From: Kitasatospora acidiphila
GTDB lineage: Bacteria > Actinomycetota > Actinomycetes > Streptomycetales > Streptomycetaceae
Reading direction: 5' to 3'
DNA: 64,000 nucleotides
Assembly: GCF_006636205.1 (NCBI RefSeq)
Contig: NZ_VIGB01000003.1
Coordinates: forward strand, 5,198,501-5,262,500
Shown: positions 27,571 to 35,670 of the stretch, one piece after another
Layout of the letters: each line of letters begins with the position of its first letter
How positions within the stretch are numbered: position 1 is the first letter of the stretch
The notes under the pieces: generated by a model
Seen by the model: the letters and a program-made list of their open reading frames with translations, nothing else
Database searches by the model: none
Told to the model about the DNA's origin: nothing
Program-made: the position numbers and the translations under genes

Positions 27571-27590
27571 GTGGGTCCTCTCCATGGGGG

Positions 27591-28796
27591 TCATCGGGCT
27601 GCCTTGAGCGGGAGCACCGCGCGGATCCGGAAGCCGCCGCCGGGCCGCGGCCCGGCGTCCAGGCTGCCGCTGACCATGCCGATCCGCTCCCGCATGCCGA
27701 TCAGGCCGTGGCCCTGGCCGTCCGCACCGCCGTTGGCCAGCTGCTCGTCGGTGCTGCCGCGTCCGTCGTCCTCGATCACCACGTTCAGGTCGCGGTCGCC
27801 GAAGTCCACCGCGACCCGGGCGCTGACGTGGGGCCCGCCGTGCTTGCGGACGTTGGTCAGGGCCTCCTGGACGATCCGGTAGACCGTCAGCTCCACCCCG
27901 CGGGGCAGCTCGCGGGGGGTACCGGAGGTGGTGAACTCCACCGGCAGGCCCGCGGTGCGGACCTGCTCCAGCAGCTCGGGCAGCTCCTGCACGCTGGGCT
28001 GCGGCACGTACTCGTCGGTGGTGTCGGCGGTGCGCAGCAGGCCCAGCAGGCGGCGCATCTCGACCAGCGCCTGGCGCCCGGTGGTGGCGATGGTGCCGAG
28101 CGCCTCCTTGGCCTGGGCCGGGGAGTTGTCCATCACATAGGCGGCGCCGTCGGCCTGAACGATCATCACCGAGACGTTGTGCGCCACCACGTCGTGCAGC
28201 TCCCGGGCGATCCGGGCCCGTTCGGCGGCCACCGCCACCTTGGCCTGGGCGTCGCGCTCGCGCTCCAGCCGCTCGGCCCGGTCCTCCAGCTCGGTGAAGT
28301 AGGCGCGGCGCACCCGGGTCAGCCGGCCCCAGGCCCAGCAGAGGATGAACGGGGTGGAGAGCAGGGCACCGACGAAGATCCGTTGCAGCACGCCGTGTTC
28401 GGGGGGCGCCGAGTCGACGCTGTACCGGTACTCCTCCAGTGTGGCCAGCGGACCGGCCAGCAGGCCGCCGGTCAGGGCCAGCCGGGACACCCACTGGGCG
28501 CCGAACGCGGCCCCGGTGTACGTGAAGACCAGGTAGCCGATGCAGGAGAACTGCGGCGGGACTGCCAGGGCCACCTGGAGCAGGCCGAGCCCGAGGCCGG
28601 CGGTGACCGCCAGCGCCGGCCAGCGCCGCCGGACCATCATCAGGGAGCCGATCAGCATGGTGATGACGGCGTAGCCGGTCTGGTGCCAGTCGTCGTCGCC
28701 GAGGTGGGACACCAGCGACAGGAAGACCACCGGGACTGCCCAGGCGCCGTCGACCACCATCGGGCGTCCGCGGAGCCAGGCATAGAGTCGATGCAC
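27591..28796 (-). CDS. DesK-type (HisKA_3) sensor histidine kinase
   Basis: 401 residues. Four to five N-terminal transmembrane helices without a large extracellular loop, so the signal is probably in or near the membrane. HisKA_3 H box RIARELHDVVAHNVSVMIVQ, N box region VYRIVQEALTNVRKHG and G box GHGLIGMRERIGMV. Its stop overlaps a possible response-regulator start. Divergent from the midA gene, with only 95 bp between starts. Confidence 0.93.
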   Translation of the reverse strand: MHRLYAWLRGRPMVVDGAWAVPVVFLSLVSHLGDDDWHQTGYAVITMLIGSLMMVRRRWPALAVTAGLGLGLLQVALAVPPQFSCIGYLVFTYTGAAFGAQWVSRLALTGGLLAGPLATLEEYRYSVDSAPPEHGVLQRIFVGALLSTPFILCWAWGRLTRVRRAYFTELEDRAERLERERDAQAKVAVAAERARIARELHDVVAHNVSVMIVQADGAAYVMDNSPAQAKEALGTIATTGRQALVEMRRLLGLLRTADTTDEYVPQPSVQELPELLEQVRTAGLPVEFTTSGTPRELPRGVELTVYRIVQEALTNVRKHGGPHVSARVAVDFGDRDLNVVIEDDGRGSTDEQLANGGADGQGHGLIGMRERIGMVSGSLDAGPRPGGGFRIRAVLPLKAAR

Positions 28797-28891
28797 ATGA
28801 CCAAGCCTAGGCAGGCGAAAGGGGCGTACCCGTCCACCGGGAGGGCGATCCGGGCATCGTCCGCAGGTCGGAGGCCGGTACCGTCACCGGC

Positions 28892-29884
28892 ATGACGTGG
28901 ATGCGCTGGCGCCCTGCCATGGAGCGGGCCCTGTACGCGGCCGAGGGTGGCTTCTACCGCCGCCCGGAGGGCCCGGCCGGGCACTTCAGGACGTCCGTGC
29001 ACGCCTCGCCGCGGTACGCGCAGGCGGTCGGCCGACTGCTCCTGGAGGTGGACGAGGCGCTCGGCCGCCCGGAGGAGATCGCCCTGATCGACGTCGGGGC
29101 CGGCCGCGGTGAGCTGGTGGGGCGGCTGGCGCGGCTGCTGCCGGGGCGGCTGCGGGCCTACGGGGTGGAGCTGGCCGCGCGGCCGGACGGGCTGCCGCCC
29201 GAGGTGCGCTGGCGCGAGACGGTGCCCGAGGGGGCGGTCGGGCTGCTGTTCGCCAACGAGTGGCTGGACAACGTGCCGCTGGACCTGGCCGAGCGGGACG
29301 ACGCCGGGGTGCTGCGCTACGTGGAGGTGGACGGGAGCGGGGCGGAGCGGCTCGGCGGGCCGCTGGAGCCGGCGGACGCCGCCTGGGTGGCGCGCTGGTG
29401 GCCCCAGGGGGAGCGCTTCGAGATCGGCCGGCCGCGGGACGAGGCCTGGGCGGCGGCGGTCGGCGCGCTGGAGCGGGGGCTCGCGGTGGCGGTGGACTAT
29501 GCGCACCGCCGCCAGGACCGGCCGCCGTTCGGCACCCTGACCGGCTTCCGGGCTGGCCGGGAGGTCGCCCCGGTGCCGGACGGCGGCTGCGACCTGACCG
29601 CCCATGTGGCGCTGGACGCGGTGGCCGTTCCCGGTTTCCACAGCCTGTGGACGACGCAGCGGGACGCGCTGCGGGCCCTCGGGGTCTCCGGGGCCCGCCC
29701 GCCGCTGGCCCTGGCGAGCAGCGACCCGGCCGGCTACCTGCGGGCGCTGGCCGGTGCCGGGGAGGGTGCGGAGCTCACCGCGAGCGCCGGCCTGGGCGGC
29801 TTCGGCTGGCTGCTCCAGGCCGTCCGGATGCCGATACCGCAGAGCCTGGCGGGGCTGCCGGGATGGCAGACTCTGGAAGCATGA
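28892..29884 (+). CDS. midA: MidA-family (DUF185) SAM-dependent methyltransferase
   Basis: 330 residues. Class I methyltransferase motif I (LIDVGAGRGELVGRLARLLP), then LLFANEWLDNVPLDL, the MidA/NDUFAF7 signature region, and a substrate lid. NDUFAF7, the mitochondrial homologue, dimethylates an arginine of NDUFS2, the NuoD counterpart, during complex I assembly. Here the next gene is nuoD and the stop overlaps its ATG (ATGA). The simplest inference is that this enzyme methylates that NuoD. The start has little room upstream; ATG at 28892 is accepted. Confidence 0.85.
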   Translation: MTWMRWRPAMERALYAAEGGFYRRPEGPAGHFRTSVHASPRYAQAVGRLLLEVDEALGRPEEIALIDVGAGRGELVGRLARLLPGRLRAYGVELAARPDGLPPEVRWRETVPEGAVGLLFANEWLDNVPLDLAERDDAGVLRYVEVDGSGAERLGGPLEPADAAWVARWWPQGERFEIGRPRDEAWAAAVGALERGLAVAVDYAHRRQDRPPFGTLTGFRAGREVAPVPDGGCDLTAHVALDAVAVPGFHSLWTTQRDALRALGVSGARPPLALASSDPAGYLRALAGAGEGAELTASAGLGGFGWLLQAVRMPIPQSLAGLPGWQTLEA

Positions 29885-31038
29885 GCAACCTCAGGGAGAC
29901 CACGGTCGGCGTCGGTGCGGGAGCAGAGACGACCGCCACCGACATGGTGCTGAACATCGGCCCGCAGCACCCGGCCACCCACGGGGTACTGCGGCTGCGG
30001 CTGCTGCTCGACGGCGAACGGATCGTCGAGGCCGAACCGATCATCGGCTACATGCACCGCGGCGCCGAGAAGCTCTTCGAGGCCCGGGACTACCGGCAGA
30101 TCATCATGCTGGCCAACCGGCACGACTGGCTCTCCGCCTTCGGCAACGAACTGGGCGTGGTGCTCGCCGTCGAGCGGATGCTCGGCATGGAGGTGCCGGT
30201 CCGCGCGGTCTGGACCCGCACCCTGCTGGCCGAGCTCAACCGGGTGCTCAACCACCTGATGTTCCTCGGCTCCTACCCGCTGGAGCTCGGCGGGATCACC
30301 CCGGTCTTCCACGCCTTCCACGCCCGCGAGGAGCTCCAGCACGTGCTGGAGGAGGCCAGCGGCGGGCGGATGCACTACATGTTCAACCGGGTCGGCGGCC
30401 TCAAGGAGGACCTGCCGGCCGGCTGGCTCGGCCGGGTGCGGGCGGCCGTCGCGACGGTCCGTGCCCAACTGCCGGTCTTCGAGGACCTGGTGCTGGGCAA
30501 CGAGATCTTCCGGGCCCGCACCGCCGGGGTCGGGGTGCTCTCCCCGGAGCACGTGCGCGCGTACGGCGTCACCGGCCCGATCGCCCGGGCCAGCGGCGTC
30601 GACTTCGACCTGCGCCGCGACGAGCCCTACCTGGCGTACGGCGAACTGCGGGACGTGCTCAGCGTGGCGCTCCGCGAGGAGGGCGACTGCCTGGCCCGCT
30701 TCGAGTGCCTGCTGGAGCAGACCGCCAACTCCCTGGACCTGGCCGACGCCTGCCTCGACCGGCTGGCCGAGCTGCCCGCCGGCCCGGTCAACCTGCGGCT
30801 GCCCAAGGTGCTCAAGGCCCCCGAGGGCGAGACCTACGCGTGGACCGAGAACCCGCTCGGGGTCAACGGCTACTACCTGGTCTCGCGCGGCGACAAGACG
30901 CCGTGGCGGCTCAAGCTCCGCTCGGCGTCCTTCAACAACATCCAGGCGCTCACCGAGCTGCTGCCCGGCACCCTGGTGGCCGACATGGTCGCGATCCTCG
31001 GGTCGATGTTCTTCGTGGTCGGAGACATCGACAAGTAG
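29881..31038 (+). CDS. nuoD2: Stand-alone NADH-quinone oxidoreductase subunit D (NuoD2)
   Basis: 385 residues. GPQHPATHGVLRLRLLLDGE and GYMHRGAEKLFEARDYRQII, with Arg60 at the position of the NDUFS2 arginine methylated by NDUFAF7, identify NuoD. FELEQTANSLDLAD-type helix and LADMVAILGSMFFVVGDIDK end are canonical. The rest of the nuo operon is absent, so this is an orphan second copy, as known in other streptomycetes. It could replace the main NuoD under some condition or work in another complex. Translationally coupled to midA. Confidence 0.92.
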   Translation: MSNLRETTVGVGAGAETTATDMVLNIGPQHPATHGVLRLRLLLDGERIVEAEPIIGYMHRGAEKLFEARDYRQIIMLANRHDWLSAFGNELGVVLAVERMLGMEVPVRAVWTRTLLAELNRVLNHLMFLGSYPLELGGITPVFHAFHAREELQHVLEEASGGRMHYMFNRVGGLKEDLPAGWLGRVRAAVATVRAQLPVFEDLVLGNEIFRARTAGVGVLSPEHVRAYGVTGPIARASGVDFDLRRDEPYLAYGELRDVLSVALREEGDCLARFECLLEQTANSLDLADACLDRLAELPAGPVNLRLPKVLKAPEGETYAWTENPLGVNGYYLVSRGDKTPWRLKLRSASFNNIQALTELLPGTLVADMVAILGSMFFVVGDIDK

Positions 31039-31073
31039 GCGACGCCAAGCAGACAACGCCGCCAAGTGGCTTG

Positions 31074-31945
31074 CTACTCGGCCGACTTGGCCTTCTTGCC
31101 GCGCTTGCCGTCGGCCGGCCCCTTTCGATTTCCGGCATCCGCCGGGTGGGGCGCCAGCTTGCGGTCGCCCTTGGCGGCGATCCGCTGCTCGCACAGCTCG
31201 GCCAGCACCGCGTACGCCTCGGCGCCCATCAGCTCGATCAGCTCCGGCCGGTAGCTGACGTACACCGGCTTGGAGGCCTGGTGCGCCTCCGGGCTGCTGG
31301 TGCACCACCAGTGCAGGTCGTGGCCGCCCGCGCCCCAGCCGCGCCGGTCGTACTCGCCGATCGACACCTGGAGGTAGCGGGTGTCGTCGGGGCGGTCGAT
31401 CCAGTCGTAGGTGCGGCGGATCGGCAGCTGCCAGCAGACGTCCGGCTTGGTCTCCAGCGGCTCCTTGCCCTCCTTGAGCGCCAGGGTGTGCAGCGCGCAG
31501 CCGGCACCGCCGGCGAAGCCCGGGCGGTTGAGGAAGATGCAGGCGCCGTCCACCCGGCGGGTCTGGCGGTCGCCGTCCTCGTCCAGCATGGTGATGCCGC
31601 CGTCGAGCTTCAGCCGGCCCTTCTTGTCGGTGCCCTCGGCGAAGTACTGCCAGGTCTCGGGGGTGAGCCGGCGGGCGTGCCCGATCACCCGCTGCTCGTC
31701 GTCCTCGTCCGAGTAGTGCGCGCCCAGCGTGCAGCAGCCGTCGGACTCGCCGCGGCCGGGGCGGATGCCGTGGCAGCCCTGGCCGAAGATGCAGCCCCAG
31801 CGGGAGGTCAGCCAGGTGAGGTCGCAGCGGAACACCTGCTCCTCGTCGGCGGGGTCGGCGAACTCGACCCAGGCGCGGGGGAAGTCCAGCCCGACCTCGG
31901 GGAGGGGCTTCTTGCTGGTGGGGGCGGGATGTCGATGGCAGCCAC
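31074..31945 (-). CDS. Cys-rich DUF3109-like conserved protein (start needs a frame correction)
   Basis: About 290 residues with several Cys clusters (FRCDLTWLTSRWGCIFGQGC, DGCCTLGAHY, GGAGCALH, PDVCWQLP) that could hold Fe-S or Zn; it resembles the streptomycete YkgJ/DUF3109-like proteins. The main frame has only a poor TTG start inside a terminator stem. A GTG at 31945 in the next frame reads VAAIDIPPP and joins THE main frame at TSKKPLPEVG if one base is added to the five-G run at 31920-31924. The C-terminus is Lys-rich. Function unknown; convergent with nuoD2. Confidence 0.7.
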
Positions 31946-31972
31946 CCGGCAAGGGTAGGGCAGCCGGGTGGC
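31941..31972. terminator. Terminator after the alpha/beta-hydrolase gene
   Basis: 10-bp inverted repeat (31941-31950 and 31963-31972), 12-nt loop. On the minus strand it follows the hydrolase stop by 45 bp and overlaps the presumed start of the Cys-rich gene. Confidence 0.65.
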
Positions 31973-32016
31973 TTTCCGTGTCGGCGTGCGCGGCTCAGGC
32001 GGCCAGGCTGTGTCGG

Positions 32017-32772
32017 TCAGGCGGAAAGGAAGGCCTCGAGGGCCTTGGCGAACGCCACCGGGATCTCGTACATCGGGTAGTGGCCGGAGCTCGCCAGCAC
32101 CTCCAGCTCGGCGCCCGGATAGAGCGGCAGCCAGGTGCTCTCCATCAGCTCCCGGGTCAGCGCCAGGTCGTGCTCGCCGACGAAGACCTTCACCGGCAGC
32201 TCCAGCCCCGCCACCTTGGCGGCGAAGTCCTGCCCGGCCCAGTCCCGGAAGTAGGCGGCGAAGGCGTCCACCCGGGAGGTGGCGCTGGAGCGGGCGACCA
32301 TCCGGTCCAGCCAGACGCCCTTGGCACGCTGCCCGGTCACCAGGTCGAGGATGATCCGCCGGGCCGTGAAGTTCTGCGCCGCGGCCTCGAACAGCTCCCG
32401 CTCCTCGTCGCTCAGCTGGTAGGCGCCGGCCATCACCGGCGAGATGCCGACCAGCTTGCGCACCCGGTGCGGAGCCTCGGCCAGCACCAGCTGCGCCGCC
32501 TTGCCGCCCATCGAGTGCCCGACCAGCGAGAAGGTCTCCCAGCCCAACTCGTCGGCCAGCGCCAGGGTGTCGCGGGCGATCTCGGCCAGGGTGTAGTCAC
32601 CGGGCTCGGCGACCCGGTCCCCGTAGCCGCGGTAGTCGAGCATCGCGTAGGAGAACGCCGACTTGTCCAGGTAGTCGAGGAACGGACCCCAGCCGGCGGT
32701 GGTGCCGAACCAGTCGTGCAGCACGATGACCTTGTGCTCGCCCGAACCGTGTCGGCGGTGACTGATCGTCAT
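32017..32772 (-). CDS. Alpha/beta hydrolase
   Basis: 251 residues. Oxyanion region VIVLHDWFGTTAGW, nucleophile elbow GHSMGGKAAQ (Ser ~91), acid in VFVGEHDLALT and the catalytic His in SGHYPMYEIP, so the triad is complete. The cap domain is small. Resembles carboxylesterases and C-C hydrolases; the natural substrate cannot be named. It is divergent from the ppx gene. Confidence 0.88.
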   Translation of the reverse strand: MTISHRRHGSGEHKVIVLHDWFGTTAGWGPFLDYLDKSAFSYAMLDYRGYGDRVAEPGDYTLAEIARDTLALADELGWETFSLVGHSMGGKAAQLVLAEAPHRVRKLVGISPVMAGAYQLSDEERELFEAAAQNFTARRIILDLVTGQRAKGVWLDRMVARSSATSRVDAFAAYFRDWAGQDFAAKVAGLELPVKVFVGEHDLALTRELMESTWLPLYPGAELEVLASSGHYPMYEIPVAFAKALEAFLSA

Positions 32773-32890
32773 GTTCTGTTGGCTCCCGGGTAGGAGGGAT
32801 CGTCGGTATCCCAGGCTGACGCCACGGCGAATCGATCAGCAATCGAACACGCGGGATTTCCGCAGGTGCCGTGGCGTAGCGTGGTGAATT

Positions 32891-33832
32891 ATGCGACTTG
32901 GTGTCCTCGACGTAGGTTCCAACACGGTGCACTTCCTGGTGGTGGACGCCCACCCCGGGGCCGCGCCGCTGCCCGCCTACTCGCACAAGGCGGAACTGCG
33001 ACTGGCCGAGCTGCTGGACGCGCGCGGCGCGATCCGCGAGGACGGGATACACCGGCTGATCGACCACATCGCCTCCTCACTGCGGGTCGCCGAGGACAAG
33101 GGCGTGGTGGACCTGCTGCCGTTCGCCACCTCGGCGGTGCGCGAGGCCGTCAACGGCGAGGCCGTGCTCCAGCGGGTGAAGGAGGAGACCGGCGTCGAGC
33201 TCCAGGTGCTCTCCGGGCAGGACGAGGCCCGGCTGACCTTCCTGGCGGTGCGCCGCTGGTTCGGCTGGTCCTCCGGACGGCTGCTCGACCTGGACATCGG
33301 CGGCGGCTCGCTGGAGATCGCCTGCGGCATCGACGAGCAGCCCGACGCCGCCTTCTCGCTGCCGCTCGGGGCCGGCCGGCTGACCGCCGCCATGCTGCCG
33401 GACGACCGCCCCGACCCGGAGGCGGTGCGCGAGCTGCGCCGGCACATCCGGGCCCAGATCGCCACCGTGGTCGGCGAGATCTCCCGGCTCGGGCCGCTGG
33501 ACCACGCGGTCGCCACCTCCAAGACCTTCAAGCAGCTGGCCCGGATGACCGGCGCGGCCCCCACCGAGGCCGGCGCCCGGGTGCCGCGCAAGCTGAGCCG
33601 CAGCGGGCTGGCCGCCTGGGTGCCGCGGCTGTCGACCATGACGCCGGCCGAGCGGGCCAAGATCCCCGGGGTCTCCGAGGGCCGGTCCAGGCAGCTGCTG
33701 GCCGGCGCCCTGGTGGCGGACGCGGCGATGGACCTGTTCGGTCTGGACGAGCTGGACATCTGCCCGTGGGCGCTGCGCGAGGGCATCATCCTGCGGCGGC
33801 TCGACTCCATGGAGGGCACTGGCTCCCGCTGA
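32891..33832 (+). CDS. Ppx/GppA family exopolyphosphatase-like protein
   Basis: 313 residues, single ASKHA phosphatase module: GVLDVGSNTVHFLVVDAH, LLPFATSAVREAVNGEAVLQ and LLDLDIGGGSLEIACGID. This short streptomycete form lacks the HD domain of E. coli GppA. Expected to hydrolyse polyphosphate or pppGpp. It begins a likely operon with the isomerase and methyltransferase genes. Confidence 0.9.
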   Translation: MRLGVLDVGSNTVHFLVVDAHPGAAPLPAYSHKAELRLAELLDARGAIREDGIHRLIDHIASSLRVAEDKGVVDLLPFATSAVREAVNGEAVLQRVKEETGVELQVLSGQDEARLTFLAVRRWFGWSSGRLLDLDIGGGSLEIACGIDEQPDAAFSLPLGAGRLTAAMLPDDRPDPEAVRELRRHIRAQIATVVGEISRLGPLDHAVATSKTFKQLARMTGAAPTEAGARVPRKLSRSGLAAWVPRLSTMTPAERAKIPGVSEGRSRQLLAGALVADAAMDLFGLDELDICPWALREGIILRRLDSMEGTGSR

Positions 33833-33855
33833 TCGAACGAGAAGCGCATAACCTG

Positions 33856-34779
33856 ATGGACGTGGAGCAGGAGAGCGGCCGGCCGGGGCGCCGGGTGACC
33901 AGGCGGAGGGAGCAGCCGCGCCGGGACCCCCTGCTGCGCACCACCGACCGGCTGGTGCTGCCCCGCCACCCGGTGCTGCACGTTCCCGACAACAAGATCG
34001 CGCTGTCCACCGCCTCGGTCTATCCCGACAACACCCGGATCGCCTTCGAGCTGGCCGCCAAGCTGGGCTACGACGGCATCGAGGTGATGGTCTGGAACGA
34101 CCCGGTCAGCCAGAGCCTGCCCGCCCTGCGCGAGCTCTCCGAGCGCTACGCGATGCCGATCCTGGCGGTGCACGCGCCCTGCCTGCTGATCACCCAGCGG
34201 GTCTGGAGCACCGACCCGTGGACCAAGCTCAAGCGGGCCAGGGCGGCGGCCGAGAAGCTGGGCGCGGACACCGTGGTGGTGCACCCACCGTTCCGCTGGC
34301 AGCGGCAGTACGCCAAGGAGTTCGTCCAGGGCATCGAGCGGATGGCGGGCGAGACGGCGGTGAAGTTCGCCGTGGAGAACATGTACCCGTGGCGCTACAA
34401 GGACCGCGAGATGCTCGCCTACGCGCCCGGCTGGGACGTCACCGAGGAGGCCTACCGGCACTTCACGGTGGACCTCTCGCACGTCGCCACCTCCCGGATC
34501 GACGCCTTCGAGATGGTCGACCGGATGGGCGACCGGCTGGCCCACGTGCACCTGGCCGACGGCTCCGGCTCCGGCAAGGACGAGCACCTGATCCCGGGGC
34601 GCGGCAAGCAGCCGTGCGCCGAGGTGCTGGAGCGGCTGGCCCGCACCGGCTTCGAGGGCCACGTGGTGCTGGAGGTGAACACCCGCCGCTCCGGCTCGCC
34701 GGCCGAGCGGGAGGCGGACCTGGCCGAGGCGCTGGCCTTCACCCGACTGCATCTGGCCACCGGGGCGCGCGTACTCTGA
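33856..34779 (+). CDS. Sugar phosphate isomerase/epimerase-like TIM-barrel protein
   Basis: About 307 residues if ATG 33856 is used; the first ~45 are basic and poorly conserved, so a start at a later GTG is possible. The barrel begins at KIALSTASVYPDNTRIAFEL and includes LGYDGIEVMVWND, LAVHAPCLLITQRVW and HVHLADGSGSGKDEHLIPG, with the His/Glu/Asp metal ligands of AP_endonuc_2 enzymes. Follows ppx by 23 bp. Substrate unknown. Confidence 0.85.
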   Translation: MDVEQESGRPGRRVTRRREQPRRDPLLRTTDRLVLPRHPVLHVPDNKIALSTASVYPDNTRIAFELAAKLGYDGIEVMVWNDPVSQSLPALRELSERYAMPILAVHAPCLLITQRVWSTDPWTKLKRARAAAEKLGADTVVVHPPFRWQRQYAKEFVQGIERMAGETAVKFAVENMYPWRYKDREMLAYAPGWDVTEEAYRHFTVDLSHVATSRIDAFEMVDRMGDRLAHVHLADGSGSGKDEHLIPGRGKQPCAEVLERLARTGFEGHVVLEVNTRRSGSPAEREADLAEALAFTRLHLATGARVL

Positions 34780-34811
34780 AGGCAGGACGCGAACCATCGG
34801 GGAGTGGGCAG

Positions 34812-35576
34812 ATGACGGACCTTCAGCACCAGGCTCACGCAGGCTCCTTCGGCGCGGTGGCCGCCGAGTACGACAAGGCCCGGCCGTCCTACCCGCCGCG
34901 GCTGTTCGAGGAGATCGAGCGGCTGGCCGGCCGCCCGCTGCGCGGGGCCGACGTGCTGGACGTGGGCGCCGGCACCGGGATCGCCACCCGGCTGCTGGCC
35001 GAGCGCGGTGCCCGGGTGATCGCCGTCGAGCCGAGCGGCGGGATGGCCGCCCAGCTGCACGCGGTCAGCCCCGGGATCCCGGTGGTCAAGGGCGTCGGCG
35101 ACGAACTGCCGTGCCACGACGAGAGCGCCGACCTGATCACCTACGCCCAGGCGTTCCACTGGACCGACCCCGACAAGTCGATCCCCGAGGCGATCCGGGT
35201 GCTGCGTCCGGGCGGGGCGCTGGTGCTGTTCTGGAACCTCAAGGACCGCTCGGTGGACTGGCTGGGCGAGCAGGAGCGCCGGCACGCGGCGGCCCTGCCC
35301 TCGTACCACTACTACGGCACCATGAACGCCGTCACCGAGCCGCTCTCCCGCTACCCGCTGGACGTCTTCGGGGCCAAGGTGCGCTGGGAGCGGACCATCA
35401 CGGTGGACGACGTGATCACCGACCTGCGCTCCAAGTCGTACTTCGCGGTGGCCGAGCCCGAGCTGCGCGAGTCGGTGCTGGCCGACGACCGGGCCTGGCT
35501 GCTGGGGCTGTTCCCGGACGGCCGGGTGGTGGAGCCGTACACCGTGGACCTGACCGTGGCCGTCAAGCCCCGTTGA
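34812..35576 (+). CDS. Class I SAM-dependent methyltransferase
   Basis: 254 residues of the Methyltransf_11 type: VLDVGAGTGIATRLLAERGA (motif I), FHWTDPDKSIPEAIRVLRPG and ALVLFWNLKDRS. The AVAAEYDKARPSYPPRLFEE opening is common to streptomycete small-molecule methyltransferases of this group. ATG 34812 follows the isomerase stop by 32 bp. Confidence 0.9.
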   Translation: MTDLQHQAHAGSFGAVAAEYDKARPSYPPRLFEEIERLAGRPLRGADVLDVGAGTGIATRLLAERGARVIAVEPSGGMAAQLHAVSPGIPVVKGVGDELPCHDESADLITYAQAFHWTDPDKSIPEAIRVLRPGGALVLFWNLKDRSVDWLGEQERRHAAALPSYHYYGTMNAVTEPLSRYPLDVFGAKVRWERTITVDDVITDLRSKSYFAVAEPELRESVLADDRAWLLGLFPDGRVVEPYTVDLTVAVKPR

Positions 35577-35670
35577 CGGGACTGACCGCGATGCGGACGG
35601 TGCGTCCGTTCCCCGGGACGGCGGCGTAGGCTCGGCAGACACCAGCCGCCCTAACGGAGTGGAGAAGGCA

